Shown here one piece after another: positions 23,780-37,900 of a DNA stretch of 64,000 nt (positions are counted from its first letter, which is position 1; every line of letters begins with the position of its first letter). The DNA lies in contig JAFFJZ010000026.1 in assembly GCA_018340375.1 (NCBI GenBank), positions 1,054,001 through 1,118,000 of the forward strand, read 5' to 3'. A program made the position numbers and the translations under genes. Origin of the DNA: Gonatopus flavifemur. Lineage: Eukaryota > Arthropoda > Insecta > Hymenoptera > Dryinidae. The notes below the pieces were generated by a model that was not told the origin of the DNA, made no database searches, and saw nothing but the letters and a program-made list of their open reading frames with translations.

Positions 23780-24396
23780 TACATCTATCCTTTATAAATA
23801 TATCAAGAACATGGGATTAATGTGTGGTTCTCCATACCGATCTTTCTTAAACGTACTGTATGCTCTAAAAGAATTTGTTTTAAGCGCTTAACTTTTTCAA
23901 CAAAGGTGACTGAAGTTGCCTGCGAGTGACACTAAAAATGTGTATGTGATCTGTAATGTGCGTGTGTATACTTACGCACCAAAAAACAATACATTTCTGC
24001 GCGCGCAGCTGAAATACGCATACATTCTCAAGTCACAAGTAGACACTTTCAATTCAGTTGCAACTTGCAACTTGCTTGAAGAGTTGAAATATGCTAAAAA
24101 AACTTTTTCTCGTTGCTATACTTCCATTGACAAAAATAAAAATATGCTGAAATTTGCATTTATTATTCATGGAATATATATCAAAATATGCACGTACATG
24201 TAGAATATGCTAAAATATCCACTAAACTATGAAATATGCAGGAATATGCTTTAAAATATATGGCTTCAAGGGTACATTTTTATTTGAAACGGATCAATGT
24301 TATAGCTACTCGTTCATCAGTTGCAGAATCAAAAATATGCTCTTGCATGTTTTTGGTTGCCCTAGTAATAAGAACATTTTATGAATCTTCTAGGTA

Positions 24397-24607
24397 CAGT
24401 CGGTGAAACAAGTCCGTTTACAGTTCTAACGGAAATATCTTCGATTACGTTGTTATTAATGAATTTTTAATATTTTTCTTCGACTGTATACTTTCATATA
24501 TGTGTCTTCTATCATTCGGATAGATTACAAATACTCAGATAATAGCAATAACGCATATTATATAAAGATATTTCCGTTAGAATTCAACGGACTTGTTACA
24601 CCGACTG
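24397..24607. mobile_element. 211-bp palindromic MITE, Tc1/mariner-like (TA)
   Basis: Ends CAGTCGGTGAAACAAGTCCG and CGGACTTGTTACACCGACTG, TA on both sides. No coding sequence. Confidence 0.75.
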
Positions 24608-24744
24608 TACGAAGTATGTGCTGCTTGGACCCCATCTGCGTAATGGTTTTTCAACTCTATCACAATACTTCCGTTCCCTATAAGGAAGACGGAAGTGAAA
24701 AGGTGATGTTTTTTTAAATTCGATATCTTTTGAACGGATGATCA

Positions 24745-24945
24745 AAAACATCTTAAATTTTTCCAGGAATAGTTCACTGCGGAAAGTGCCAGGCAAGTCT
24801 GAATGAAAACCAGCAGATTCTGGAATAAAAACCAAATAGAACCGGGCGGAGCCGAGTCGGAACTTCTACGGTTTTTGTCCCAGAATCTGCTGGTTTACAT
24901 CCGGATTTGCCTGGTATTTCCTGAAGAGTGTTTTTGATGGGTGCT
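24745..24945. repeat. Foldback around CCAGCAGATTCTGG
   Basis: ATCAAAAACA...GCCAGGCAAGTCTGAAT...CCAGCAGATTCTGG pairs with CCAGAATCTGCTGG...ATTTGCCTGG...TGTTTTTGAT. Loop is about 30 bp. Ends not precisely definable. Confidence 0.65.
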
Positions 24946-25926
24946 AAATAATGCCAGATATTTGAGGAGATGAAAAAAATTTTTTCAAATTGTCCGATTT
25001 GGTGTGGAACGCCCCATATCTATTTAATAAATTCCTTCAATTCAATGGAAAATCCATGAAGGAAGCGCTTTTTTTTAGGTATTTACAGTGGCCTTACCCC
25101 TTGATCAATAAGATTCAATGGTCTTTTTCAACCAGAGCACTTTCTTCGTATAAAAAAATTGGAAAGTCATTGGTTGAAATGTATTGAATTACAAAATGAT
25201 TACCCTAAAGAAATTAAAAAAATAAAAATTCACCCAGTGAGCAACCAAAGAGTACAAACATACAAAAACATTATTTGGAGAGTTTTGTGAAGCGATGGTA
25301 TGTGAAGTGTTGCAAAATATCGATGATAATGCAACTTCATTAATCACGATGAAAAGGAAAGAGATGGAAATGTTATCATTGAGTTTTGTAATAATCTTCA
25401 TTACGAAAATGTTCTGGAGAGGGGACCATCTTCTCGTGTTGTTTGCCGCAAGGAAAGAAGAAATCCATTTCTCAAAAAACATTTTATCAGCTCACTGTGA
25501 ATGAAAATGAAATCTACATAAGAGTTTCGTATTCATACTGTACCGAATTTGTCATTAGTACAAGAAAATATAAATTCCATTCTTCACCACCAAAAATCTG
25601 GAGAGGTTCAGTGAAACGACATAATCAGATTATAAATTCCCAATGAACCTTTCTCTTCTGAATATTCATTATATTTTCGAGTTTCATGTGTTTCTTATTA
25701 ATTTTTTAAGGTGAACAACTGCACGGCCTTTCGATATTTTCAAAAGGAAAGAATGCCTGGTTTTGTTCTCTTGATTTTCATTTTTGTGTTTGATTCGTCA
25801 CGTTCAAGGGTTACCAGTTATTTTGGTTCACGGGATACACATTTCTTGTTTTTTTTTTCATTTCATAAATGTCATGACGGTGAGGGTTTTTGTTACAATT
25901 AAATCTGTGTAACTAGATCTCGTTAA

Positions 25927-26119
25927 GGGGATACGAGCGGCTGGGCTTTTCTGAACTTTTTCGAGACAAAGTACGTGAAAATGCGTGCATCGATTCGAAA
26001 TATCTCTCTGTACAGCATTTCTTGAGATGCTAAAGGTATGCTGTACAGAGAGATAATTTGAATCGATGCACGCATTTTCACGTACTTTGTCTCGAAAGAA
26101 TTGGACCGCTCGTATCCCC
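25927..26119. mobile_element. TTAA-flanked MITE, best copy of the GGATACGAGCG family
   Basis: Ends GGGGATACGAGCGG and CCGCTCGTATCCCC, TTAA at 25923-25926 and 26120-26123. Arms of about 75 bp pair almost perfectly (CAAAGTACGTGAAAATGCGT etc.). Confidence 0.83.
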
Positions 26120-26379
26120 TTAATGGGCCATCAGTAGATTTTGGGACTCATAAAATCGATATAAAACTGGTGTGGGTAATAAAAATAGTTTGAATTATGA
26201 TTAAATTTTTTTTACTTCCATGTTCCTTATATATAAGGAAACGGAAGTATTTTATTAGGGTAAAAAATTGATGATGCAGAAGGGGGTTTTGCACCTTTGC
26301 CGAACGCTTCAGAACTTCAAAAAAACGTGATCCTCAAAAATGTCTGTGTGTGTGTTGTCTTTTTTCAATATTTTCGTCT

Positions 26380-26530
26380 CAGAGGCGCATTGAGGCCTAT
26401 TGGTTCTGGTTCCGATCGAATAACACTTTTTGAAAATATCGCGGAATATGTTTCTGAAAATCGTGATTCTGCGACCGCTCATATCCGCTATTATGATCCG
26501 ACAGTGATCCCATACGAGTTTCATTCCACT
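26380..26530 (-). repeat. Dispersed degenerate repeat (related to 58870-59720)
   Basis: The reverse complement reads GGAATGAAACTCGTATGGGA...GCGGTCGCAGAATCACGATT, resembling units at 58900-59060 and 59400-59540. A further copy is at 27345-27440 (minus). Confidence 0.5.
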
Positions 26531-26532
26531 TG

Positions 26533-26998
26533 CACGGAGAAAAATGCAGATCGAAAATAAAGTAATCTTCAATAAAAATTTCAGAATATTTCTTGAAATC
26601 TAAGAATTTCTCTTGAATGCATAATAAAGACAAAACGGTTTACTTTTTTGTGGAATTTTATTCGAAAAACAATGAAAAATTATAAATACTTAATAAAGAA
26701 TAGAGAAACATATGAACTTTCCAAAAGTCGCGCGTGAAATTTTACAAAAATAGTAACAAAATTTCAATATCCTACTATTCACTTCGTAAAATTTCGTATG
26801 CGACTTTTGGAAAGTGCATATGTTTCTCTATTCTTCATTAAGTATTGACAATTTTTCATTGTTTTTCGAATAAAATTCCACGAAAAAGTGGACCGTTTTG
26901 TCTTTATTATGCATTCAAGAAAAACTCTCAGGTTTTAAGAAATATTCTCAAGTTTTTATTAAAGATTACTATATTTTCGACCTTCATTTTTTTCCGTG
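26533..26998. mobile_element. 466-bp CACGGAG-ended foldback, TG duplication
   Basis: Ends CACGGAGAAAAATG and CATTTTTTTCCGTG with TG on each side. Arms of about 220 bp pair over nearly their whole length (e.g. GAATAGAGAAACATATG and its complement). Same terminal family as the 46.9-48.8 kb chain. Confidence 0.82.
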
Positions 26999-27344
26999 TG
27001 GGTGAAAACTGTGAAAAAATTTTTCTTTGAGATCCGCATTATTGGACAATGTTTTGGAAGCGTGCCTTTTCTGCGTTCGTATCATCTGAATTTCGTGAAA
27101 TTTTGGGCATACTCAATTCACGGGGTGATACAAATTTGAAGCGAATCGGAATGGAGGGAATAAAAAGGTGAGCACTAAGGTTTGGAACAACTTTTGAAAA
27201 TTTCGTGAATACCGTTCTCATGAAGATATCTTCCGTTCCTATCCTCCGATTTTTATACAATTTTCACCTCATTTTCATGCAGTGCCAATTGCGGTTTCTT
27301 ATTAAGTTTCAACCTGATCCTTACAGAAGAACGGGAGGAGGAGA

Positions 27345-27440
27345 GGAAAGATTTGATCGAAAATTGGGATTTCGCGACCACACGTATTTTGGTTTCTGGT
27401 TATTCGATTGCAATTGAACTTATACCACGTTTCAGTTACG
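27345..27440 (-). repeat. Dispersed degenerate repeat, third locus
   Basis: The reverse complement contains CGTGGTATAAGTTCAATTGC then AATCGAATAACCAGAAAC, aligning with 59435-59510. Confidence 0.5.
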
Positions 27441-28934
27441 AATATATAGTACTTTCATACGAGTTTGAATTGCTTATTAAAAATTATTCGAGGCTCAGTT
27501 ACCGAGACATGAGCATTTGGAAATTTTTTTCAAGTTACAATAATTCAAAACCATTGTATGCTACATACTTGAGCTTGACACAATTCGCTATGTTGCAAAA
27601 CGGTGGATCTATGGGAAAGAGATTTGACAAACTTTCATATTGAAAAAGAGAATTGCGAACTTAGTAAAAATCAGGATGCAAATTCAAATTCAACAACCGA
27701 AAAGGTGCAACAAGCATGTATTTTCATTTTCATTGAGAACATGGACTAGAATATCATCAAAATGAGGGTTAAATTAAGTGGCACTGAAACGATCAGAGAG
27801 GTAGACATATCTTTATGAGAATTTTGCTTTCATATTATTCACGCAATTCAATGAAAAATCGATTGAAAAATAATAATAACGAATTGAATGAACAATAATG
27901 TGAAAAAAATACATACTTTTACGTACATTTGAAGGAAAACATTGTTGATTTGTTAAAAATTAATACTGGTCTTGTTGTCGAAAGATTTTTATTATAAAAG
28001 AAAACAAAACAGATAAACAATGGTTTCAGATGTTGAGGAGACTAAGGCGTTGGAGAAGCATCTGAGATTTCGCGCCAATATTTTTTCATAAATCACGCAA
28101 TGAATTCTGATTGAAAATCGATAGTAATTAACCTTAAGAGATGTGATTTTCATGATTAGATGTTCCAAATACTCTCCTTTCGTTCTTTACATTTACTTTG
28201 GTTTAATTATTAAACAGTTTCGAAATCTTGAATAAATTTGCAAATAAGTCATTTATTTGGTAATTCTTTGATTACTCAAATCTAAAGAGCATACCTAGAA
28301 TCACACTTGGGATAATAATTCAGGTTTCTCAAGAATTTTTGAATATGGAAAAATAAAATTACAAAAATATTTACATTCAGTTATTATTTAAAAATTGCTT
28401 GCATAGGTAAAAAGCTTAAATTCGTAATCAAGGCTCGATTCCAGCTCCATACTTTACGAGAAAAATTCATATGCTCTTTCCGATGCTCCAAGATCCTTAA
28501 CTTTCAACTCCGTGAATATCGTTTTACGCTTAAAATTCATTTGACATTTCTAGAAGTTCACGATATCAATTTTTTGTGTACAACTTTCAAAAATTATCAG
28601 AGCTTCATCATTTATACCGCTATTTTAATTATCAATTCAGTCGATCGGAAGGTGGATAAAAATCTTATATGATGAAAGAAAATGGTACATTCTCGTGTCA
28701 GTGTACGTCAAGATATTGTAAAATTCTGTCGTTGCTCTTATTTCACGTACAACACGTTATTCGTTCCTTGTCATATTTCAACACAATGTTATCACTTAAT
28801 TGCTTAAAAAAAAGAAAAATAATAATTTGAGCGTGTGTACACGAAATGCGTTTTAAGTATCATCAGAATGGAAAGAGAAGGAAAACCAACTGGGGATGAT
28901 GTGGGGCCAATAAGTTTTATGAGAAAGAACTTCG
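27441..28934. other. AT-rich intergenic DNA 3' of the oxygenase gene
   Basis: No gene or clear element. The oxygenase 3' UTR lies at the right edge: on the minus strand the first hundred bases below 28935 hold its presumed trailer, but no definite poly(A) signal could be fixed. Confidence 0.4.
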
Positions 28935-31900
28935 TTAAGAGGCGTAAGTTTCTCGAAATCGACGCTGTAAGTGTTGATACGCCGTTAAAACGCCACGTTT
29001 CTTCTTCTGGAGTCGACAAGGAGCGGTTGTCTCTTGATTCGTTTTAATAATTTTCATGTCTAACGGTTCGATAGGTACGTCGTCGTCCGGATGAACGAAG
29101 AACGCGATAGAATGACGACCACGACCACAGTGCTCTGGTACCACAACGCGGTGCCTCAGAGCTGGCAGCTGATCGTTGGTCCAGCTCGCAAGAATATCAC
29201 CTGTGTTTACCAAAATAGCACCTGGAAGATGACCCACACGTCCCCATCGTTCTCCGTGAGGAGTTTGTATTTCCAGACCTCCTTCGCAGTCCTAAAATAT
29301 CAATTTTGTTTTGATGTATTATTCGATTTTTTTAATTATTATAAGTTTTTTAAAATCTTATTTTCCACCCTATGAGAACAACCCAGTCAAAATGCCGTCA
29401 AATTGACGTCACTTTGACCAATTTTCGGTCAAAATCACGTCAAAACAACATAATTTTGGTGTTATATTTGATAAGCTGTTCTCATTGGGTATACAATTTT
29501 CGTCGAATTATTTTACATGAAAGAATAACAGAAAGGATTGAATTGAACAATTTTTCAACATTGTTTTTAATGATTTCACATTTGGAATCATTAAAAAAGA
29601 ATTTGGAGAAATGAAAACCGTCGTGAGCTGGAATTCAGTGAGAACCCCGAGTAATACCATCGCGTTAACCACTTTCGCTGCATCGATACTGATGGTTCAT
29701 TCCTCAAGACTTCCATTTAAGAAATTAGTACACTTTCATTCGGAGTAGTTGAGACAAAGATAGACTGTGAAGATTAGTTTCTCACTCTGTGTTGATACGT
29801 ATCGCAAGTATTACAGTATACTGGGTCATCAGAGCACAACATATTACAAACATGCTCATCTCACATTCTTTTTTGTCCTCCATGTAGAATAATAAGAAGC
29901 CAGGTCCGTTCAAAACTCAAATAAAATTCATATTATGGATTGCTATTTTTCTCAGGATTTATAAGAACAATTTTTTGGGAACTAGTGACATTTTTGGTGT
30001 TATGAGCAATAATACATTTGCGAGTTGTTTCAGAATACTTTGAAACTTCTTTAAAATTTTCAAAACAGTTGGCAAATCAAGATTGTTTCAAATTTTATTC
30101 CGGAATATTGAAGGAATTCAGCTTCAAACTTTTATGAAAAGAATATCTCTGAAGGCTGTGCAAAATTCTGCAAAATTTCCCAACTAAACCACCATTTTCC
30201 ACCATTTTCCGAAATTTTCCAAGGACTTTTGGATATCAATTTTTTGAAGATGTTTTTAATACCCCTTTCGGAAGCCTGTATTGGCATGCTAGCGGTTCAA
30301 TGGTTTCAAGTAAGTGAGAAAAGTGAGTTGCTAGTGGAGGAAAGTGAGTAAAAAGTGAGTGAAAAGTGAGTTACTCTAAATGTAATTGCATGGTAGATAT
30401 GCAAATAAAACAGTCAAATGAATACTGATTGTATTATTAATAATGGAATCAACAATCAGTATCACTTTAACTTAGGACCAGTTGCGGAAAATTAAGTATT
30501 TCAGTGGAGAAAATGTCAAAAATATCGTTAGAATGATATTGATAAAGATTATCCACAATGTAAAGACTGAACTGTAATTTTCAGAATGATAAATAACCAA
30601 TTTACTATGAATTCACTTCATTCAATGGTAAACACTGTTTCATGCCAATATTCCAACAAACGAAAACCTAATTATTGATTTAACCCATTAAATGTTCATA
30701 AAACCCATTTTTTAAATTTTTTATTCAGTTTTTGTTAACCCGGTCTCTTTACGCTGCCAAGGCCAATTGGACAGGGGGAAGCGTACTTCCAACTTAATCT
30801 ACGTGGGGTAAGATTCCCTGACTTATCAACCGTCGTTCCCTTCCCATATAGCACAAATGTCTCAGTAATATCTCCAGAATATTCTGACAATATTACAATG
30901 TCTCCAGAATATTCTGGAGATATTACTGAGACATTTGTGCTATATGGGCTATTACACTGAGAGAAATGTATCATTAACAATTACTGATTTTCGTCAGTAA
31001 GCGAGGGATATACTTGACATGTGATTACAAACTGATGGGAAATACCAGTAATTTTTCCTAGCGTTATAATAACCGAGAAAAAAAACTTTTATCGTTACCA
31101 GCGTCGAACATGATTGTTTGTGATCACGATCCTTGCTTGTTTCCCCGAAGCCACGGAACATTCTTCAAAATGTTATGGTTTCCCATTTATCAATCTCACC
31201 AATTGAGAGTTCGTGTTTTCTACATTGGGTCATAAGAAATTACTGTTTTTCAACATGAATTCCCACTGGTTTTAATTTTCAAACTTCATAGTATGAGAAA
31301 TTACTGTTTTGTCTCATTGATTTCTGATTTCATGCCAAGTATATCAAACTGTATGTCAAGTATATCCCCCGTCTAATGGGAAAACCAGTAATTTTTAATG
31401 AAGAATTCCTCTCAGTGTACGGTGGTAGCCGCTTTCGGGATAAACTTTGGTTGACGCACCAACCGCCATTTCCCCTTTCGCGGCATTACCGTTAGGGAGA
31501 AAGGCGGATTGATTAGTCAGGGATTCGAACCCACAAGCCTGCCGGACATCCATGTCTGAAAGTTAGTTCGTTAACCGTTCAGCCATGGAGCCGGTTTATA
31601 AAACTCATTTGAAAATCCATAAGTTAGCGTAATATTAACCCTTCAAGTACACACATGCTTCACCACCTTCAAAGTACACATAGGTGCAAATTCGCACTCT
31701 GCAACTTTACTGATTAATAACTCCGTTCCTGTTCGACCAATTGAGGGTCCGGATGCAAAAACTCGCCGAGCGTTCCAAAAGCCATATCTCCCTAGCGAAT
31801 CAGATCATACCAAAATTCCCATTATTCTGTTAGTATAATTTTCGTATGATTTACAATCGATATGAATCCAGTAGCCATTTGGTGGAATTACCAGATCATG

Positions 31901-34900
31901 ATGAAAAGTGAACTGAAAATATACGCTCGGCGAGTTTTTGCATCCGGACCCTCAATTTGACCTGACTTGGTTTCAATTTAAAGGGTTAACTGTGCAGATT
32001 AACGTGGCATGGAAGAAAATTTACGAATATTTCATTTGATCAGTGAGAAAAACACGAGAACAAAATCAATTTTTGACGGAAAACGGAAAGTCTCAAAATG
32101 ATTGGCGCGAATTTGTACCTGTGTGTACTTGAAGGGTTAAAATTGAATATAATAGGGTGAGAAATAGAGTGAGATGACAATCTTTGAGAGAAGAATTTGA
32201 TTTGTTTTATGAATTTCGATTAGGAAGTTGATAATCAATCTGTTATGTCCCACACAGCACAGGAGTTCAAAAAGAAATCTTAAGAACCCATATTGAATTT
32301 TCCAACCTCCAATTGAATTCTTTATGAACTCTTTCTGAACTTGTGTGCTATATGCGCTTAGAGAATATGTTATCATAATTGACGTTGAATCTGAGAAATT
32401 CTACCAGCATCTATTTGCTTATGTCCTACCACAAATCTCACACAGCACAAGCATGTCCCAAATAAACTCCCACCATGACAGTTCCGAAAGAATCGCAATT
32501 CCCGGGCAAGTAATACCAAGACTGACAATTGGACCATGACCGGCGCCAAGCTTGGTATGCCAAGTCTCGTTAGCCTAGCCTTGGCCAATGCTTGGTCCAT
32601 CGTAGCTGACTAAGCGTTGATAGAGCCTTGGATACCAATGCTAAGACCGAGCATATTTTACCATGTTTGATTCAATTTCCGTTAATCAAGCTTCAATCGA
32701 CACTAGGCTCGTCGTAAGCCTCCCAGACAGCACGACGTGCTATTGGAACGTTTATGAAAGGTTTATAGAACGTTCAGAAAACGTCGCAGTGACACGTTTT
32801 GCTTTTAGGGCTAGATATAGTCACATGATGTGGACTTGGCATTTATTCGCATTCCAGAAACTTGAAAGAGTATACGTCTGAATGTACATCAGCCCAAATA
32901 CGGATATCCTCTCAAGGTCCTCCCAGATAGCACAAGAGTCCTAAAAGAGTTCTCTATGAATCCATTTCAATAATTATGAACTCTTTTAGAACTCTTGTGC
33001 TATTTAGACTGAAGTGACTGTGTCGAAATCCAATATTCCGGAATTTCATGTGTCGGAATATATTATATTCAATCAAGCTTGGATACCAATAAGAAAACTA
33101 TCCTATTCGTTTAGGTTGATTGCATATCAATCATGGCACGAATATCGATGCAAAACATAAAACCCATATTGAATCTTAATATTGAACCAAGCTTGGATAC
33201 TCAGCGTTGAACATTGTTATCATCCCAAACATCAATCCAATTTGGTGCCAATGTTGGTAACCATGCCAGGCCCAATGTCAACTAGCATTGGCTCAGGCTT
33301 GGCACCAAGCTTGGTAAATTTGTCAACGCATACTTGGGTAACAATAATTATTTGATAATTATTTTTGTTTTCTGGTCAACTATAAAAAAATGCATGCAAC
33401 TACTATGAAATAGTATCTTTTGCCTTATGTGACTGCAATCATCTCTGTTACTACGAAAAATTGAATAATGAAACACATGAACACATAAAGTTACTTAATT
33501 CATGCTGCTCAATCAAGGCTCTTTTTCAAATGCTTTCTTCTCAAGATCACGATACAATCAATTCAAATGTCACTAAGAATATTTACTTTTTCATTTGAAT
33601 TATTTGTTGAAGTCTTGTTGAATTCCTGAAGAGTTATTGATGAATTCATCGTTGGATTCTTTAAGAGTCCCCAGTACGACAGTTCAGAATGAGTTTTTTA
33701 TGAATCACTATTATTCAAAGAGAATTCATTATGAATTCTTTCGGAACTGACATACTCTCTAAATTGGAAAGAGTCGTCAGATTCCCACTCGAATGAGAAG
33801 ATAGGTTCCCTTCTGGCTGCCTAAAGAGTGAATCATCACTCTAACAGAGTGGAATTTCACTCTCCAGGCAGCCAGAAGAGAACCTATCTTTCCGTTCGAG
33901 TGGAACTCTCACTTTTCCGTATTGAGAGAGTGAAGAGAGTTGATTTGGGACATGCTTGTGCTGTGGGGGTTTCTAGAATTGTTTTTCCCACTCCCTGATT
34001 CTCCATGATCGATTTTCATTTCCTTGAATTTTCCCTGACTTCCCAGAAGTGGGCATTCTGGAAGAAGGTATGAATAATATCGTGCATAATTGGTGAAAAA
34101 CAATAAACCCCATAGAAATCAAATGAACACCGATTCGTGTGGTATCGTTCTATCACTATAGAGCCCCATCGGGGGAAGTCTTTCTATTCCCACACAGTCC
34201 CAGAAGAATTCTCGAAGAACTCAAATCAAATTCTATTCGGAGAGTTTTTAATTTATTTTAAATTTCAGAGTTTTACATTGTTAAAAACGCGGTATCAGAA
34301 TTAAAACCGCATGGATTCTATTGGAGTGCACCCCGAAATTCGATGTTATATAATAACTCCAAATGGTGTTGAAATGACAACATGCGGTGTCAGAATGACA
34401 CCGTAAAGTGTTGAAACAACACCATTGGGGTTGGACTTTTTCTAACACCGCCGTTTTTCTTACAATATAGGAGAATCCAGGAGGAATTCTTTTTTCATAA
34501 TTCAATGGTCCTCTAAGAGAACTTATGAACCACAAATTTCATATTTTGAATAATTCATTACTTTTTATAACAAAATCAGGATAGACATATGAAACAGTAC
34601 ATAGTGAAAGAAAATAATGAGACATTGTTAATTCTTTGTCACTCTTTTTTGTCGATCAGTTGTTCAAACAATAATTCTTTTTTTTGAACAATCAATAAGC
34701 AATTCTCTTCTACAACAAAAAATCAATTTCAAATCTCCATTATGCATATCAATTATTTGCATCCGTACTTCATTTTTTTTTGCTTTTTTTTATAAATTAT
34801 TTCAATAACTGCATTCTAGGAGTACATTTGAATATACCTTAGTATATACATATATTTTTCACTGAACAAGTTCCTCCCAGTTGCACGCTACTTGCGCGTA

Positions 34901-37900
34901 AAATTTTCACGTAATATCCAATCATTTCACTCTCAGAAAATACCCCCCAATCCACAGGCTTTTACAAGCGATGTGAATGTGAGCGTGAATTCGTGGAGAA
35001 TTTACACAAGATATGCACTGGATCATTGTGTGCGATTTGCGAGCAACAGTATGGGTCACAGGTGAGTTGCAGGCAAATTCTCGCGTGCATACACTCACAG
35101 AAAAATTTTCTCATTTCAAGACATCCTTTCTGTGAGTGTAACGGTCTCAAGTTTTGCGCGCGGGCAATAATACAACGCTGCAGGCAACACTTTTAATACA
35201 ATAATCTTTTCCGACTGAATTGAATAATTCTAAATGATTCCTGTGAATCATAACACAACAAAGAGAGTACACGGAGAGAAATAAACAATAACCGTTACTG
35301 CGAGTGGCAGTAATCGGTTGAAAAACGAATGAATATACATTTGGATAGTAAAGATTATCGCGATCACCGTCATAGGTACTGCAATGAAATTTGTCATTAC
35401 TGGCCGGACAGTAACGAGCACTGCGAAACGCAATATTGTATAACTGCCTTCAATTTTTTGACAAATTACCGTAATTGGCAGTAACGGTTATTGTTCACTT
35501 TTCTCCGCAGACTAACGGAAGTAATACTCGCTTATCATCGTTGGATAAAATATATGAGAGAATAAAGAAAAATTGAAATTTGAAAAAATTCAAACACTGA
35601 TCATGGAAAAAGTGAGAAACGTGAGAATTCACAAAATAAGTGAGGAATAATGAGGGAAATGGAAAAAAGTGTGACAAAGTGAAAGAAGTGAGTCGCTAGC
35701 ATGCCTGCCTGTATAATACATTTCAATTATCAAAATTGGATACTATGTGGATGAGAATCTGGATTAAAACTGGATATCCGGCATATTCCTAATTCACATT
35801 TGGGTAGAGTTGCTTCAGCGATCTCAAGGGCGGACAATTCAGTGACGATTCTCCGTTGAATCTTTGGCAGGTCTGTGAAGCAGGCACCCCTACTGATAAA
35901 ATTGAAGGTGGTAGAGGTATACCAACCATGTGCCGGTTTTGTGCAATTTTTGTGCTCTGTTCGTAATTTTTGTACTCATGTAATCATAGGCTTGCTTACA
36001 ATGAGTACCAGTGACCCTGGTAAAAAAAATCTCTTTGAATCTCTCTGAAATCTCTCTGAATTTCTCTGAATCTCTCTATATTTTGGGACAAATTTCAGAA
36101 AGATTCAGAGTAATTCTAGAGTAATTCAGAGGAAGTTAGAGACTTTTCCGATAGTGGTACGTTCTGAATTCTTCAACTTTCTCTGAATCTCTCCGTATAT
36201 CACTGGACCCCTCAGAATTTTATATATTTAAATTCCAAAGCTCCCTCTGAATTTACCTGAATATCTCTAAATTTCTCTAAATCTCCCGGAATCCAATGTA
36301 TTCAGATTTCAAAGCTTCCTCTGAATTTCTCTGAATCTCTCTGATTTCCTCTAAATCTCCGGGAATTTAATGTATTCAGATTTCAAAGCTTCCTCTGAAT
36401 TCCTCTGAATCTCTCTGATTTTCTCTGAATCTCTCTGAATTCCTCTAAATATTCCGGAATTTAATGTATTCAGTTTTCAAAGCTTCCTCTGAATTCCACT
36501 GGACTTCTCTGAATATCTCTGAATCTCTCTGGATTACTCTGAATCTCTCTAAATTCCTCTGAATATTTCTAAAAAATTCCACGCACAATTTTTCTCAATT
36601 CATCTTTCTCTGAAGTCTTTGAAACTTCCAGAAAGCCTCTGAAATGCAGGACCAAGAATTGTACTGCATTCATTCCTCTCTGAATTTCCCAGACCCCCCC
36701 CCCCCCGGATCTCTCTGAATTTTTCTGAAAAATCCTACGCACAATTTTTCCTAATTCACCTGTCTCTGTGAGTCTCTGACATCTCCTGAATACTTATGAA
36801 ATCCTGAACCAAAAATTTTGCTGAATTAATTCCTCTCTGAATTTCTCTGAATTACTCTGAATCTTTCTAAATTTCCCTGAATATTTCTGAAAAGTTCGAC
36901 GCACAATCTTTCTGAATTCATCTATCTCTGAAAGCGTCTGACACTCCCTGAACGCTTCTGAAATGCAGGACCAAGAATTTTACTGAATTTGTTCCTTTCT
37001 GAATTTCCCAGAATTTCCCTGCATCTCTCTGAGTTCCTCTGAATTTTTCTGAATCCTTCTGAAAAATTCAAAACACAAGTTCTCTCAGTCCACTAATCTC
37101 TGAAATCCTCTGAACCACGCTGAATTGCTTTGAATTTCTCTTATTATTTCTGAATCCCTCTGAAACGTGAAATTTTCAGAGAGATTCAGAGAGATTTTTT
37201 TACCAGGGGACGAATTGAGAACTTTTTCATCTCACTACGAATTACGCGACACACAGAATAAGGAGCGGACGATTTCATGACTTTTATCCTTGTTTGCATG
37301 CAAGTTGAAAAAGGACAGAGAAGATCTCAGTTCGCCATTGGTAGGTGCCACTGCATCCACTTTAGCTCTCAAAGGGATGACAGAGTCGGGATAAAAAAGC
37401 CACTTTTATCGTTCGAAAATGAAAAAATGAAAAATTATAGAGGTTCGGTTGGATTTAAGAAAAAAACCCTGGGTTCAGGTACGGTCAATTTCGATCATCA
37501 ACCACTTTGGAATTGAAACACATAAATGACACATAATTCTCTCACCACTTTTAATCTATTAATGAATCGTTAAATACCAAGTCTAGGTGGTAGGGGTGCT
37601 AGCTGCACATGAAGTTACCATCCCCACATGAAATTTCTGTTTTGAAGAAAGTACGAAATGAGCATGAAAAAAAGCACAAAATCGGCACATAATTGTCGAC
37701 TCCGCGAGAAAAGGTCATTTCATGCCTTGAACCCAAATAGCAATAGTTCTATAAACTAGATCTGATTGAATCATTTCGGAATTACAAAATGAACTACTGA
37801 AATGTCAGCAGAATAGAGTCCTTGGAGAATTCAATTTGCCTTTTGTCATACTATATATTGTATTGTATATAGTATGACAAAAAGCAAATTGAATTCTCCA

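Larger units (their letters stand above)
32437..33968. repeat. 1.5-kb unit bounded by CAGCACAAGCATGTCCCAAAT inverted ends
   Basis: CAGCACAAGCATGTCCCAAA at about 32440-32462 reappears inverted at about 33942-33965. Between them are a CCAAGCTTGG-rich foldback (32541-33320), a small palindrome and two further foldbacks, so the unit is composite. Confidence 0.5.

Noticed and set aside
25295..25646. Overlapping plus-strand frames near 25.3-25.6 kb
   Set aside because: Low-complexity AT-rich translation, no splice context or domain.
28835..29047. Plus-strand 70-codon frame with balanced composition
   Set aside because: It is the shadow of the oxygenase last exon on the opposite strand.
29091..29375. 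Plus-strand 94-codon frame
   Set aside because: Overlaps the oxygenase final exon antisense and has no domain.
31518..31598. Functional tRNA gene
   Set aside because: Boxes A and B are present but the acceptor stem does not pair and the arm spacing is wrong; better read as a SINE head.
36015..37208. CRISPR-like array
   Set aside because: The host is eukaryotic; repeats are degenerate 8-9-bp motifs without unique spacers.
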